DNA of 64,000 nt from Bacillus andreraoultii (GTDB lineage Bacteria; Bacillota; Bacilli; Bacillales; Caldibacillaceae), in contig NZ_LN868937.1 of assembly GCF_001244735.1 (NCBI RefSeq), positions 1,516,311-1,580,310 of the forward strand. The letters are read 5' to 3'. A program made the translations under genes and the position numbers. Each line of letters opens with the position of its first letter. Position 1 is the first letter of the stretch. This document shows positions 18,826 through 28,277 of the stretch, piece after piece. The notes beneath the pieces were generated by a model. The model was given only the letters and a program-made list of their open reading frames with translations, searched no databases and had not been told where the DNA came from.

Positions 18826-19770
18826 ATGTTAAAAACACGGAATTGGTTAAAAATGATCATCGTAATGGTCATCTGTTCTTCTGTTCTTGTTTCTGGGATC
18901 CAACCTCGAATGGCGGGAGCATTTACAAGTCAGGTGATTCAGCAAGGAGCAGTTGGTGATGATGTTATAGAATTACAAGCACGTCTACAATATTTAGGGT
19001 TTTATAATGGGAAAATCGATGGAGTTTTTGGCTGGAGTACATATTGGGCGTTACGTAATTTTCAATATGAGTTCGGACTACCAATTGATGGGCTAGCAGG
19101 GGAAACAACGAAACAAAAACTTGTTAAAGCTAGTAAATATAATGAACAATATGTGAAAGAGCAAATAAATAAAGGAAATAAATTTACTCACTACGGTGGT
19201 GTCGATTTAAATAAGCAAGCTTCAAAAGGAAACAAGAATAAAGGGAATCAAGGGACAAATAATAGTATAACAAATAAAGGTACAACAAATAAAGGCAATA
19301 ACAATGCCACTCCAAATAAAAGTAATAACAATGCTACTCGAAATAAAGGCACGAGCGGTAATAGTGGAAAAACAACAACTAGTAAACCAACTGCGGTAAA
19401 TGTGCCAAATGGATTTTCGCAAAACGATATTAACTTAATGGCAAACGCAGTACACGGAGAATCTAGAGGAGAACCATATATTGGTCAAGTTGCGGTAGCA
19501 GCTGTTATATTAAATCGTGTTAAAAGTTCCTCTTTTCCTAATACCGTCGCAGGTGTCATATTTGAACCAGGCGCATTTACTGCAGTAGCTGATGGACAAA
19601 TTTGGTTAACACCGAATGAGACGTCGAGAAAAGCCGTTCTTGATGCACTTAATGGATGGGATCCAACGGGCGGAGCAATATACTATTTTAACCCAAATAC
19701 AGCAACAAGTGCATGGATTTGGTCAAGACCACAAATAAAACAAATAGGCAAACATATTTTTTGTAAATAA
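18826..19770 (+). CDS. sleB: Spore cortex-lytic enzyme SleB
   Basis: Germination lytic transglycosylase of 314 aa. In order: signal peptide (about 1-32), PG_binding_1 domain (about 40-100, GDDVIELQARLQYLGFYNG), a low-complexity linker (about 125-190) rich in Asn, Lys, Gly and Thr with repeated TNKG/NNNAT units, and the SleB hydrolase domain (about 195-314) with the probable catalytic Glu212 in VHGESRGEP. The linker makes it longer than a domain-only enzyme. It is made in the forespore in relatives. A GGAGGG site precedes ATG 18826, and ypeB follows by 13 bp. The 293 bp upstream hold no gene or clear promoter that I can identify. Confidence 0.95.
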   Translation: MLKTRNWLKMIIVMVICSSVLVSGIQPRMAGAFTSQVIQQGAVGDDVIELQARLQYLGFYNGKIDGVFGWSTYWALRNFQYEFGLPIDGLAGETTKQKLVKASKYNEQYVKEQINKGNKFTHYGGVDLNKQASKGNKNKGNQGTNNSITNKGTTNKGNNNATPNKSNNNATRNKGTSGNSGKTTTSKPTAVNVPNGFSQNDINLMANAVHGESRGEPYIGQVAVAAVILNRVKSSSFPNTVAGVIFEPGAFTAVADGQIWLTPNETSRKAVLDALNGWDPTGGAIYYFNPNTATSAWIWSRPQIKQIGKHIFCK

Positions 19771-19783
19771 GGGGTGAAATAAT

Positions 19784-21142
19784 TTGATACGAAATATCTT
19801 AATTGGGGTTTTATCGGTTGCTGTTATAAGTGTAGGTATTTGGGGCTATCAAGAACATAAAGAAAAGAATGCAATTTTAATTAATGCAGAGAACAATTAC
19901 CAACGTGCATTCCATGAATTGACGTATAATATTGATACATTGCATGATAAAATAGGGACGACTTTAGCGATGAGTTCAAGAAGTAATTTATCACCGGCAC
20001 TTGCAGATGTATGGAGAATTACTTCGGAAGCAAATAATTCTGTCGGTCAATTACCATTGACATTATTACCATTTAATAAAACAGAGGAATTTTTATCAAA
20101 AATAGGTGATTTTAGCTATAAAACTGCTGTTCGCGATTTAGATAAAGAACCATTAACCGATAAAGAATATAAAGCTTTACAATCTTTATATAATCAAGCA
20201 GGAGAAATAGAAAAGGAATTACGAAAAGTTCAACATTTAACATTGAAAAATAATTTACGTTGGATGGACGTAGAGATGGCAATTGCCAATGGTAGAGAGT
20301 CAGCAGATAACACCATTATTGATGGGTTTAAAACAGTTGAGAAAAAAGTAGAAGGGTATGAAGAAACTGATTTTGGCCCCACGCTTGTAAGTGTCAATAA
20401 AAAGGAAAAAAGCTATCGAAACTTACCGGGTAATCATATCTCAAAAAATGAAGCATTAAACATTGCAAAAAAATATACAAATGTTTCAGCAAATGCGAAA
20501 TCAAAAGTAGTTGAAAATGGAAAAGGATCAGACTATGGGTTTTTTAGTGTATCAATGATAGATAAAAATGGCGAAACGAATATGGATATAACAAAAAAAG
20601 GCGGTTATCCTATTTGGCTAATAAGTAATCGTGAAGTTAATAAACAAAAGTTGAGTCTAAATGACGGGAGTATAAAAGCGGAAAACTTTTTAAAAGAACG
20701 TGGCTTCAAAAATATGGAATTATTTGAAAGTACTCAATATGATAATGTTGGATTATATAGTTTTGTAACTTCAAGAGATCATGTTCGAATTTATCCTGAA
20801 ACTGTACGTATTAAAGTGGCATTAGACAATGGAAGTATCGTTGGTTTTTCTGCTGAGGATTATCTAGGTGCAATAAATAGTAAAAGGGAAATTCCTAAAG
20901 CAGAACTTTCAGAGAAAGAAGCAAAGAAATCAATTAACAAAAAGGTAAAAATTATGGAGTCTCGATTAGCCATTATTAATAATGAATTAAACGAAGAAGT
21001 CCTTTGCTATGAATTTTTAGGAACTTTAGGAAACGATACGTATCGCATATATGTGAATGCATTAAATGGTAATGAAGAATATGTTGAAAAGTTACAAAAT
21101 GCAGAACCAATCTACGAAGATGTTACAGATGGAAAAGCTTAA
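19784..21142 (+). CDS. ypeB: Germination protein YpeB
   Basis: Protein of 452 aa, matching B. subtilis YpeB (450 aa). One N-terminal membrane anchor (about 4-22) is followed by a helical region and C-terminal PepSY-like repeats (for example KNEALNIAKKYTN near 225 and SEKEAKKSINKKV near 380). YpeB and SleB depend on each other for stability in the dormant spore. The start is TTG 19784 behind GGGGTGA. It is bicistronic with sleB. Confidence 0.94.
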   Translation: MIRNILIGVLSVAVISVGIWGYQEHKEKNAILINAENNYQRAFHELTYNIDTLHDKIGTTLAMSSRSNLSPALADVWRITSEANNSVGQLPLTLLPFNKTEEFLSKIGDFSYKTAVRDLDKEPLTDKEYKALQSLYNQAGEIEKELRKVQHLTLKNNLRWMDVEMAIANGRESADNTIIDGFKTVEKKVEGYEETDFGPTLVSVNKKEKSYRNLPGNHISKNEALNIAKKYTNVSANAKSKVVENGKGSDYGFFSVSMIDKNGETNMDITKKGGYPIWLISNREVNKQKLSLNDGSIKAENFLKERGFKNMELFESTQYDNVGLYSFVTSRDHVRIYPETVRIKVALDNGSIVGFSAEDYLGAINSKREIPKAELSEKEAKKSINKKVKIMESRLAIINNELNEEVLCYEFLGTLGNDTYRIYVNALNGNEEYVEKLQNAEPIYEDVTDGKA

Positions 21143-21239
21143 ATAACGAGTAAGTACGTTATGTTTTAGAACTATTGAAGTTTCTCCCGATGCATGTCAT
21201 ACTTTAAAAAGTAAGCGTTTTTCAGAAAGAGGGAGAAAC

Positions 21240-21902
21240 TTGTTTAAGATTGGAATGGTATTAAATATAGAAATAATCGAAGGTAAAAAAGTTAATCGAT
21301 ACAAAAGTAAAATAATGGACTTGGGCGAGAGTGCGATACTAATTGACTATCCGACGAATATCGAAACGAATAAAATGTTATACTTAATGAACGGTTCTCA
21401 AGTGAATATTTCTTATGTAGAAGAGGAAACTGAGCAAGCCTATCAATTTAGTGCATTCGTTATAGGAAAGAAGAAAGAGAATATCCCATTAATCATTTTA
21501 TCAAAACCTCACGAAGAAGATCTTGTTCAAATTCAACGCCGGGAATTTGTAAGAATTAAATGGCCAGTTGATGTTGCAATTCACTCTGTAACAAATGATT
21601 TTGCTCCATTTCAAACGATTACAGATGATATTAGTGCAGGAGGGGCATCTGTACTTGTTTCAACAGAAATTCCTATTTATAAACAACAGCAAGTTTACGC
21701 ATGGTTTGTCTTGCCGAGAAAGACAGGGGAATACAATTATTTAAAAATAAACTGTGAAGTTGTTCGGATTATTCCGCTAAATGATCAAAAAAATATTGCA
21801 TCTTTAAAATTTCTTAACAAAGGTAGATTTGAAGAACAAACTCTACTTCAGTTCTGTTATGAGATACAAGTTGCGTTAAGAAAAAAAGAGACGAATATTT
21901 AG
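21240..21902 (+). CDS. motI: c-di-GMP-binding PilZ protein (YpfA/MotI)
   Basis: Two-domain cytoplasmic protein of 220 aa: an N-terminal YcgR-like domain and a C-terminal PilZ domain (about 98-210). The c-di-GMP motifs are present: QRREFVR (RxxxR) and DISAGGAS (DxSxxG). In B. subtilis MotI (DgrA, YpfA) binds the flagellar stator MotA when loaded with c-di-GMP and stops rotation. cheR elsewhere in the window fits a motile cell. The start is TTG 21240 behind AGAGGGAGA. Confidence 0.9.
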   Translation: MFKIGMVLNIEIIEGKKVNRYKSKIMDLGESAILIDYPTNIETNKMLYLMNGSQVNISYVEEETEQAYQFSAFVIGKKKENIPLIILSKPHEEDLVQIQRREFVRIKWPVDVAIHSVTNDFAPFQTITDDISAGGASVLVSTEIPIYKQQQVYAWFVLPRKTGEYNYLKINCEVVRIIPLNDQKNIASLKFLNKGRFEEQTLLQFCYEIQVALRKKETNI

Positions 21903-21961
21903 TATAATCTTCAAATGCTTATTCCATAATAGTGAACAAATGCATGAATGTAGGTGATGGA

Positions 21962-22141
21962 GTGAAAGCAGTTGAAAGAATCTTAATAAAAATGGTAATT
22001 ATTCAGGGGATATTTCTCATACTTTGTCAGTTCGTCTTTCATCATTTAGGGTCATTTCCAGAGTTAAATGAGTTAACTCATTATGAAGGTGTTAATGAGC
22101 AAAATTTCACAAAGGTACTTGAAACTTTTAATAAGCCATAA
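21962..22141 (+). CDS. ypfB: YpfB, DUF5359 small membrane protein
   Basis: Small protein of 59 aa with one N-terminal hydrophobic segment (about 8-26, IKMVIIQGIFLILCQFVF) and the family ending YEGVNEQNF. GTG 21962 is chosen because TAGGTGATGG lies directly before it; an in-frame GTG at 21932 would put that site inside the gene. Position after ypfA matches B. subtilis. Function unknown. It is followed by a terminator and a dispersed repeat. Confidence 0.78.
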   Translation: MKAVERILIKMVIIQGIFLILCQFVFHHLGSFPELNELTHYEGVNEQNFTKVLETFNKP

Positions 22142-22205
22142 AGGTAGACGGATTTCTTTAGCCGAAAAAGGTTTGTTTTTCCGGTAGCTATGGCTTCACT
22201 CCCTA

Positions 22206-22234
22206 GAAAACTCGGCAATCGCCGAGTTTTCTTT
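22206..22234 (+). terminator. Intrinsic terminator after ypfB
   Basis: A perfect 10-bp stem (AAAACTCGGC at 22207-22216, GCCGAGTTTT at 22221-22230) with a 4-nt loop and T-rich tail CTTT. It is 65 bp beyond the ypfB stop. Confidence 0.85.
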
Positions 22235-22380
22235 CGTTACCGGAAACGTATATTTTTTTACATTAATACGTTTCTATACATTCAGCGCAAAGATAGATTT
22301 CGGCAGCATGACCTAAAAATCTTTCGGTGAACTTAAATAGACTCTCCACTCTTCTAGGGTTTGGACGCCCGGTTTTCTTT
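22235..22380 (+). repeat. Dispersed non-coding repeat, copy A
   Basis: The stretch between ypfB and cmk (354 bp) has no gene. It holds the ypfB terminator and then a divergent copy of a repeat seen five times in the window. Shared blocks, compared with copy B, are GGAAACGTATA, CTATACATTCAGCGCA, TTTCGGCAGCATGA and the right end GGTTTTCTTT. The 9-mer GTTTTCTTT occurs at both edges (22226-22234 in the terminator tail and 22372-22380). Confidence 0.65.
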
Positions 22381-22495
22381 AATATTTTCGCTGGAAAAAT
22401 GACGACCTACTCTGTACCTAATGATTATTTATGATAAAATAAAGAGAAAACGTCCCATCTTAAAGGATTAACATTGATTGAAAGAGGTAAAACAT

Positions 22496-23170
22496 ATGAA
22501 AGAAAAGATTTCAATTGCTATTGATGGACCTGCTGCAGCGGGGAAAAGTACGGTTGCAAAAATCGTAGCCAAACGACTTTCATACATATATATAGATACA
22601 GGTGCAATGTATCGAGCCATCACATGGAAAGCAATGAAACATCATATTGATTTAGAGAATGAACAAGCGTTATTTAACTTATTAAAGAAAACTGAAATTG
22701 TATTAAAGAAAACGGATAAAGGACAAAGTGTTTACGTTGATGGTCAAGATGTTACAAATGATATCAGGCTACCTGACGTATCAAATCATGTATCAATCGT
22801 CTCTAAACATGAATCTATTCGTAAAGAAATGGTTGCACGACAAAAGCTTTTAGCGAGTGATGGTGGCGTCGTTATGGATGGTAGAGATATAGGAACTCAT
22901 GTTTTACCAAATGCAGAGGTAAAAATATTTTTAAAGGCAAGTGTTGATGAAAGAGCCAAACGTCGTCATGAAGAAAACATGAAAAAGAGGATTCCATCAG
23001 ACTTAGAACAAATAAAAAGTGATATAGCAAAACGCGATAAATTGGATTCCGAACGAAAAATAGCCCCATTAAGAAAAGCTCATGATGCTATTGAAATCGA
23101 TACAACATCATTATCTATTGAACAAGTCGTCAATCAAATTATGACCCTTGTCTCTGAAAGGATTGGATAA
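22496..23170 (+). CDS. cmk: Cytidylate kinase
   Basis: Nucleoside monophosphate kinase of 224 aa, the same length as B. subtilis Cmk. It phosphorylates CMP and dCMP with ATP. The P-loop [14 protein letters not shown] is at about 9-22, followed by the CMP-binding segment [12 protein letters not shown] and the motifs [12 protein letters not shown] and KRRHEE (lid). ATG 22496 follows GAAAGAGG; the in-frame TTG at 22478 is not needed. plsC starts one base after the stop. Confidence 0.96.
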   Translation: MKEKISIAIDGPAAAGKSTVAKIVAKRLSYIYIDTGAMYRAITWKAMKHHIDLENEQALFNLLKKTEIVLKKTDKGQSVYVDGQDVTNDIRLPDVSNHVSIVSKHESIRKEMVARQKLLASDGGVVMDGRDIGTHVLPNAEVKIFLKASVDERAKRRHEENMKKRIPSDLEQIKSDIAKRDKLDSERKIAPLRKAHDAIEIDTTSLSIEQVVNQIMTLVSERIG

Positions 23171-23171
23171 G

Positions 23172-23753
23172 ATGGATTTTTATAGATTTGCCCGTGGCGT
23201 CGTTAAAATCATTCTTTCTCCTTTATATCGAATTGAGACAATTGGTTTAGAAAACATACCAAAAGAAGGCGGAGTGCTCCTCTGTTCAAATCATATTAAT
23301 AACTTAGATCCACCAATTGTTGGCATCACAATGAAAAGGTCAGTCGTATTTATGGCGAAAGATGAATTGTTTCACGTCCCTATTCTTAACAAAATTCTTC
23401 CCTATTTACATGCCTTTCCGGTGAAGCGGGGAAAAGCAGATCGCGAGGCATTAAGAAAAGGATTAGAAACGTTGAGAGCCGGTAAAGTATTAGGGGTTTT
23501 TCCTGAAGGTACTCGGAGCAAAACAGGAGAGTTAGGTAAAGGTATGGCTGGGGTTGGTTTTTTTGCATTAAAAACAGATGCTCGTGTGATCCCATGTGGA
23601 ATAATAGGTCCATATAAACTTTTTCGAAAAGTAAAAGTCGTTTATGGGGAACCTATTTCTTTTGAAGAACTACGAAATAAAAAAGCGTCTGCAGATGAGG
23701 CAACAGAATTAATTATGACTCATATTCAAAAAATTTTGTTACAATATAAGTAA
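23172..23753 (+). CDS. plsC: 1-acyl-sn-glycerol-3-phosphate acyltransferase (PlsC family)
   Basis: Lysophosphatidate acyltransferase of 193 aa that makes phosphatidic acid. The catalytic NHxxxxD motif is in CSNHINNLDPP (about 43-53) and the substrate motif FPEGTRSKTG is at about 112-121. It is directly behind cmk with a 1-bp gap and is likely co-transcribed. In B. subtilis the plsC gene (yhdO) is elsewhere, while other Bacillaceae have the cmk-plsC-ypfD order seen here. Confidence 0.92.
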   Translation: MDFYRFARGVVKIILSPLYRIETIGLENIPKEGGVLLCSNHINNLDPPIVGITMKRSVVFMAKDELFHVPILNKILPYLHAFPVKRGKADREALRKGLETLRAGKVLGVFPEGTRSKTGELGKGMAGVGFFALKTDARVIPCGIIGPYKLFRKVKVVYGEPISFEELRNKKASADEATELIMTHIQKILLQYK

Positions 23754-23845
23754 TGAGTTGACAAAGTGTTTTTTTTATTAGAAGTTATGTAAAGGGATTG
23801 ATTTCCTTTTATAATAAATAATGGTGCTTTTAAGGAGGATTACAT

Positions 23846-24991
23846 ATGGTTGAGAATACAAATGAAACGATGAATGAGATAGAAGTTCAAAGTTTTGAAA
23901 TCGGGGATTATGTTTCCGGAGTAGTAACAAAGGTAGAAGAAAAACAAGTTGTCGTTGAAATACCTAACAGTAAATTGGATGGAATTATTCCTATTAGTGA
24001 ATTAACCGCATTACATATTGAAAAAGCTGAAGATGCGGTGAATATTGGTGATGAATTAACATTAGTTGTTACAAAAGTAGAAGATGAAGCACTTATTTTA
24101 TCGAAACGCCGTGTTGATGCAGAAAAAGCATGGGAACATTTAGCTGATAAATTTGCTAAAAGCGAGTATATTGAAGCTACAGTAAATGACGTTGTTAAAG
24201 GTGGACTTGTCATTGATGTTGGTGTACGTGGCTTCGTACCTGCTTCCCTAGTTGATGACCATTTTGTTGAGGATTTATCTACTTATAAAGGTAAATTAAT
24301 GGAATTTAAAATTGTGGAGTTGGATCAAGAGAAAAATCGTTTGATCCTAAGTCATCGTGATGTGGTAAAAGAAGAAAAAGAAAAGAATAAACGTGAACTT
24401 CTTTCAAATATTAAAGAAGGAGATGTGCGTGAAGGTACTGTTGAACGAATTACAGATTTTGGTGCATTTATAAACATCGGTGGAGTAGATGGATTAGTAC
24501 ATATTTCCCAACTTTCATTTAACCATGTAAACCACCCATCTGAAGTAGTTAATGTTGGAGACAAAGTGACTGTTAAAGTACTTTCCGTTGACCCTGAGAG
24601 AGACCGAATTTCCCTATCAATTAAAGATACATTACCTGGACCATGGGAAGGGATCAGTGAAAAACTCAAAGTTGGATCAGTTATTGAAGGAACAGTTAAA
24701 CGTCTCGTATCATTCGGTGCTTTTGTAGAAGTATTACCAGGTGTTGAAGGTCTTGTACACATTTCACAAATTTCACAAAAACATATTAATACTCCACATG
24801 AAGTATTAAAAGAAGGTGAAACTGTAAAAGTTAAAGTATTAGACTTAAATGAAGCTGAAAATCGCTTATCATTGTCTATGAAAGAATTAGAAGAACCTGA
24901 AGTGAAAGAAAAAGTAGAATTGCCACAAGAAGAAAGAGGATTCCAGTTAGGAGATGTAATTGGAGACCAATTGAAAAAGTTAAAATTATAA
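23846..24991 (+). CDS. ypfD: S1-domain RNA-binding protein YpfD (RpsA-like)
   Basis: RNA-binding protein of 381 aa with four S1 domains, at about 20-90, 106-175, 192-262 and 277-348. The last two are the best conserved (GTVERITDFGAFINIGGVDG and GTVKRLVSFGAFVEV). It is a short homologue of ribosomal protein S1; in Bacillus it is not essential and its role is unclear. AAGGAGG (23833-23839) precedes ATG 23846. A terminator follows. Confidence 0.93.
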   Translation: MVENTNETMNEIEVQSFEIGDYVSGVVTKVEEKQVVVEIPNSKLDGIIPISELTALHIEKAEDAVNIGDELTLVVTKVEDEALILSKRRVDAEKAWEHLADKFAKSEYIEATVNDVVKGGLVIDVGVRGFVPASLVDDHFVEDLSTYKGKLMEFKIVELDQEKNRLILSHRDVVKEEKEKNKRELLSNIKEGDVREGTVERITDFGAFINIGGVDGLVHISQLSFNHVNHPSEVVNVGDKVTVKVLSVDPERDRISLSIKDTLPGPWEGISEKLKVGSVIEGTVKRLVSFGAFVEVLPGVEGLVHISQISQKHINTPHEVLKEGETVKVKVLDLNEAENRLSLSMKELEEPEVKEKVELPQEERGFQLGDVIGDQLKKLKL

Positions 24992-25008
24992 TCATTTGAA
25001 TGAAACTT

Positions 25009-25042
25009 AAGACTTGATTCGTTTGGATCAAGTCTTTTTTTA
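25009..25042 (+). terminator. Intrinsic terminator after ypfD
   Basis: AAGACTTGAT (25009-25018) pairs perfectly with ATCAAGTCTT (25027-25036), followed by a T run. Confidence 0.9.
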
Positions 25043-25093
25043 TGTCTTAATTTACATAGTTTTGTTCATAATGGGAAAGATAGGAGGTAGGAA

Positions 25094-25696
25094 ATGGAAG
25101 GTTCATTATTTTTCTGGTTAAGTTGGTTTATTTGGATATATGTTACGTTTATTATGGATAAAAGAAATAAAATTCGATTTCCACTCGCATTTTTTTTGTT
25201 AACTACGATTTGTTTAATAGGGATTGAAGTAGAATTTTTTGGATTACAAATAGCAATAGCAGCTATATACCTATTATTGCTAAGTTATCTTGCTTTTTTA
25301 AAAGAATCTTTTTGGAATCTCATTTACAAAATGATAAGTATCTTTATATTGTCAGCAGCAGTTGCATTCTTTTTTTTATTTTCTCTATATGATCCAGTAT
25401 GGATATTTATTAACCAAGAAATTTTATTTGGTCTCTTCATTACCTTACTTTCGATTCTTTTATTTACAAATTTTAAAACAAGATTGTTTGCAGTCATTAT
25501 CGGACTTATACAAGGTGAAATACTTTATGGTATAACGTTAAATCATTTGTCAATTCATTATCAAATTGGAAGTTTACAGTTTATGGACTATTTAGCATTT
25601 ACTTGTTTACTCATTGCAATTTGGTCAGGAATTGAATATTTGCATATTTTATTTCAACATAAAACTTATCAGCAAGAAAAGGAGAAACAATTATAA
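25094..25696 (+). CDS. yphA: YphA, polytopic membrane protein
   Basis: Very hydrophobic protein of 200 aa with about six membrane segments and short loops, matching YphA of B. subtilis (199 aa) by position and layout. No catalytic motif is visible. AGGAGGT precedes ATG 25094. The next gene starts 1 bp after the stop, so yphA, the YIEGIA gene and its capping subunit probably form one operon. Function unknown. Confidence 0.8.
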   Translation: MEGSLFFWLSWFIWIYVTFIMDKRNKIRFPLAFFLLTTICLIGIEVEFFGLQIAIAAIYLLLLSYLAFLKESFWNLIYKMISIFILSAAVAFFFLFSLYDPVWIFINQEILFGLFITLLSILLFTNFKTRLFAVIIGLIQGEILYGITLNHLSIHYQIGSLQFMDYLAFTCLLIAIWSGIEYLHILFQHKTYQQEKEKQL

Positions 25697-25697
25697 C

Positions 25698-26579
25698 ATG
25701 AGTGAGTATGTTTACCCGGTTTTATTTGGAATGGGCTGTGGACTCCTTGTGCGAATATTAATGCTTAGAACCGATTATCGCCAATATCCAACGTATTTAC
25801 ATGGAAAAATTATACATATTGCCCTTGGATTTATCGCATCTGCATTAGGTGCGGTTGCGGTTCCTGCATTAAAAGAAGGGAATATTACTGCAATAACTTT
25901 TTTAACAGTAGCTGCTTCACAATTTCGGGAAGTACGGAATATGGAAAGAAACACGTTAGACCAATTAGATTCCTATGAACTTGTAACAAGGGGAAGTACA
26001 TATATCGAAGGGATCGCGATTGCTTTTGAAAGCCGTAATTATTTAGTTATTTTTACTTCGATGATAACGACACTTGTCTATATTTCATTTAATGTTTATG
26101 TTGGGATTGTTGCGGCTTTAGCCTGTTTTGTCACCTCAAAAATCTTAATGGGTGGAGGGAAACTAAAAGATATTGTTGATATTGAATATGTAAAACCACA
26201 TTTTGTCGATGAGGGCTTATACGTAGATAATATTTATATAATGAATATTGGTCTTCCAGAAAGACAAAAAGAAATTTTAAAGTACGGGATGGGGTTTGTC
26301 CTAAAGCCAAAAGACTTTAATGCGCGAACGACCATTTCTAATTTAGGTCAACGTCAAGCGATACTCCATGATGTTGCAACAGCACTCGGGGTTTATCGTG
26401 ACTCAGGTACACCGGCCCTTGTTCCTTTGGCAAAACGTGACTTGGAAGACGGAAGAGTAGCGGTCTTTGTATTACCGCAAAATAGAAATGTGGAGCGAGC
26501 GATTGAAATAATTGGTAATACACCAACACTAGAAAATGCTATAAGGATGCCGACAGAGAGAAAGAAAAAAGAGGAGTGA
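25698..26579 (+). CDS. yphB: YIEGIA-family membrane protein (YphB/SeaA)
   Basis: Protein of 293 aa carrying the name-giving motif STYIEGIAIAFESRNY near residues 100-115. Hydrophobic segments occur at about 5-20, 38-58, 62-80 and 118-150, and a soluble C-terminal domain begins near 175. The B. subtilis counterpart is reported as a sporulation-linked spore envelope protein; I place weight only on the family match. ATG 25698 has AAAAGGAG (25678-25685). The longer frame from 25614 would overlap yphA and is rejected. Confidence 0.82.
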   Translation: MSEYVYPVLFGMGCGLLVRILMLRTDYRQYPTYLHGKIIHIALGFIASALGAVAVPALKEGNITAITFLTVAASQFREVRNMERNTLDQLDSYELVTRGSTYIEGIAIAFESRNYLVIFTSMITTLVYISFNVYVGIVAALACFVTSKILMGGGKLKDIVDIEYVKPHFVDEGLYVDNIYIMNIGLPERQKEILKYGMGFVLKPKDFNARTTISNLGQRQAILHDVATALGVYRDSGTPALVPLAKRDLEDGRVAVFVLPQNRNVERAIEIIGNTPTLENAIRMPTERKKKEE

Positions 26580-26585
26580 TTTCGT

Positions 26586-26771
26586 TTGTCTATAGAAAAA
26601 TTAATATTGGCAACTGTTACGACAAACCCAAAAAAAGCTCCAGTTGGCTTGGCAGTTTTTCATTGTGATACAGAAGAGGAAATGTATAAAGTATGTAGTT
26701 CATTAGAAGCGATATTAGATGGGATTGCCCATAAATTAACGGATGAAATTATGATTATCGTTAAACATTAA
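26586..26771 (+). CDS. Capping complex subunit for YIEGIA
   Basis: Small soluble protein of 61 aa, of the family annotated as the capping complex subunit for YIEGIA (YpzH-like). It lies 6 bp after the YIEGIA gene, with a GAGGAG site inside the previous gene's end and a TTG start at 26586. No membrane segment. The tight pairing supports a two-protein complex; the biochemical role is not established. Confidence 0.75.
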   Translation: MSIEKLILATVTTNPKKAPVGLAVFHCDTEEEMYKVCSSLEAILDGIAHKLTDEIMIIVKH

Positions 26772-26856
26772 ACTTTTTCATACATTTGGCAAAATGGTAA
26801 TTATTTGATAGAATAAAGTGAAATATTTTTTGAAAACCTGGTATTATTGGAGTTGA

Positions 26857-26891
26857 AATAAACCCTTCTTTACAGTAGAAGGGTTTATTTG
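26857..26891 (+). terminator. Intrinsic terminator before der
   Basis: A 13-bp perfect stem (AATAAACCCTTCT at 26857-26869, AGAAGGGTTTATT at 26877-26889) with a 7-nt loop. The tail T run is short. Confidence 0.8.
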
Positions 26892-26954
26892 CTATCGTAT
26901 ATCATTTTAGATGAAAATAAAATAAGAAGATGGAAGTTAAAGAGGTGTAAGTTT

Positions 26955-28265
26955 ATGTCATTGCCTGTTGTAGCAATAGTTGGTCGGCCAAACGTAGGGA
27001 AATCAACAATCTTTAATAGGATAGTTGGAGAACGAATATCCATTGAAGAAGACATTCCAGGTGTAACAAGAGATCGGATTTACGGTAAAGGTGACTGGTT
27101 AAATGTTGATTTTAATATTATCGATACTGGTGGGATAGAAATAGGTGACGAACCGTTTCTTAATCAAATTCGCATGCAAGCACAAATTGCAATTGATGAA
27201 GCAGATGTTATTATTATGTTGACAAATGGCCGAGATGGTGTAACAGCTACAGATGAAGAAGTAGCAAAATTATTATACCGTTCCAAAAAGCCAGTAGTAT
27301 TAGCCGTGAATAAAGTAGATAATCCTGATATGCGCGAACAAATTTATGACTTTTATTCGTTAGGCTTTGGAGAACCTTTTCCTATTTCTGGAACACACGG
27401 ACTAGGATTAGGAGATCTACTAGATGAAGTTGTTAAGCACTTTCCGAAAAAAGGCGAGGAGTTATATGAAGATGATGTAATTAAATTTTCATTAATTGGA
27501 CGACCAAATGTAGGGAAATCGTCGCTTGTAAATGCGATGTTAGGTGAAGAACGGGTAATCGTAAGTGATATTGCTGGGACGACACGAGATGCTGTTGATT
27601 CTCCATATACATTTGATGGAGAGAAATATGTCATTATTGATACAGCTGGTATTAGAAAAAAAGGAAAAGTATACGAGAGTACTGAAAAATACTCTGTATT
27701 AAGAGCACTGCGGGCAATTGAGCGATCTGATGTAGTTTTAGTTGTTATTAATGCTGAAGAAGGTATCATTGAACAGGACAAGCGTATTGCTGGTTATGCG
27801 CATGAGGCTGGGCGAGGTGTAATTATTGTTGTAAATAAATGGGATGCAATTGAAAAAGATGATAAAACAATTAATGAATTTGAGAAGAAAATTCGAAATG
27901 AGTTTTTATTTTTAGACTATGCTCCTATTATTTTTGTTTCAGCTAAAACAAAGAAAAGATTACATACATTAATTCCAATGATTAAAATGGTGAGTGAAAA
28001 CCATGCGTTACGAGTGCAAACAAATGTGTTGAATGATGTCATTATGGATGCAATTGCAATGAACCCGACTCCGACTGACAAAGGGACAAGATTGAAAATT
28101 TATTACATAACACAGGTTGCAATTAAACCACCAACTTTTGTTTTATTCGTCAATGATCCTGAATTGTTACATTTTTCTTATGAGCGGTTTTTACAAAATC
28201 GAATTCGTGATGCGTTTGGTTTCTTAGGTACACCGATAAAACTAATACCGAGGGCACGGAAATAA
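26955..28265 (+). CDS. der: Ribosome-associated GTPase Der (EngA)
   Basis: Double-GTPase of 436 aa, the same length as B. subtilis Der, needed for 50S subunit assembly. First G domain: [12 protein letters not shown] (about 10-21), DTGG, NKVD. Second G domain: [12 protein letters not shown] (about 182-193), DTAG, NKWD. A C-terminal KH-like domain fills about 355-436. ATG 26955 follows AGAGGTG; the longer in-frame reading from 26889 overlaps the terminator and is rejected. gpsA follows by 12 bp. Confidence 0.97.
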   Translation: MSLPVVAIVGRPNVGKSTIFNRIVGERISIEEDIPGVTRDRIYGKGDWLNVDFNIIDTGGIEIGDEPFLNQIRMQAQIAIDEADVIIMLTNGRDGVTATDEEVAKLLYRSKKPVVLAVNKVDNPDMREQIYDFYSLGFGEPFPISGTHGLGLGDLLDEVVKHFPKKGEELYEDDVIKFSLIGRPNVGKSSLVNAMLGEERVIVSDIAGTTRDAVDSPYTFDGEKYVIIDTAGIRKKGKVYESTEKYSVLRALRAIERSDVVLVVINAEEGIIEQDKRIAGYAHEAGRGVIIVVNKWDAIEKDDKTINEFEKKIRNEFLFLDYAPIIFVSAKTKKRLHTLIPMIKMVSENHALRVQTNVLNDVIMDAIAMNPTPTDKGTRLKIYYITQVAIKPPTFVLFVNDPELLHFSYERFLQNRIRDAFGFLGTPIKLIPRARK

Positions 28266-28277
28266 GGAGTGTTTATG

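Noticed and set aside
19193..19400. CRISPR-like short repeats
   Set aside because: The repeats are in frame inside sleB, irregular in spacing and encode a low-complexity linker.
24352..24762. Minus-strand frame of 136 codons opposite ypfD
   Set aside because: It is the antisense of the S1 domains, with Ser/Thr-rich composition typical of a shadow frame and no ribosome binding site.
27353..27781. Minus-strand frame of 142 codons opposite der
   Set aside because: Antisense of the second GTPase domain; no ribosome binding site or recognisable domain.
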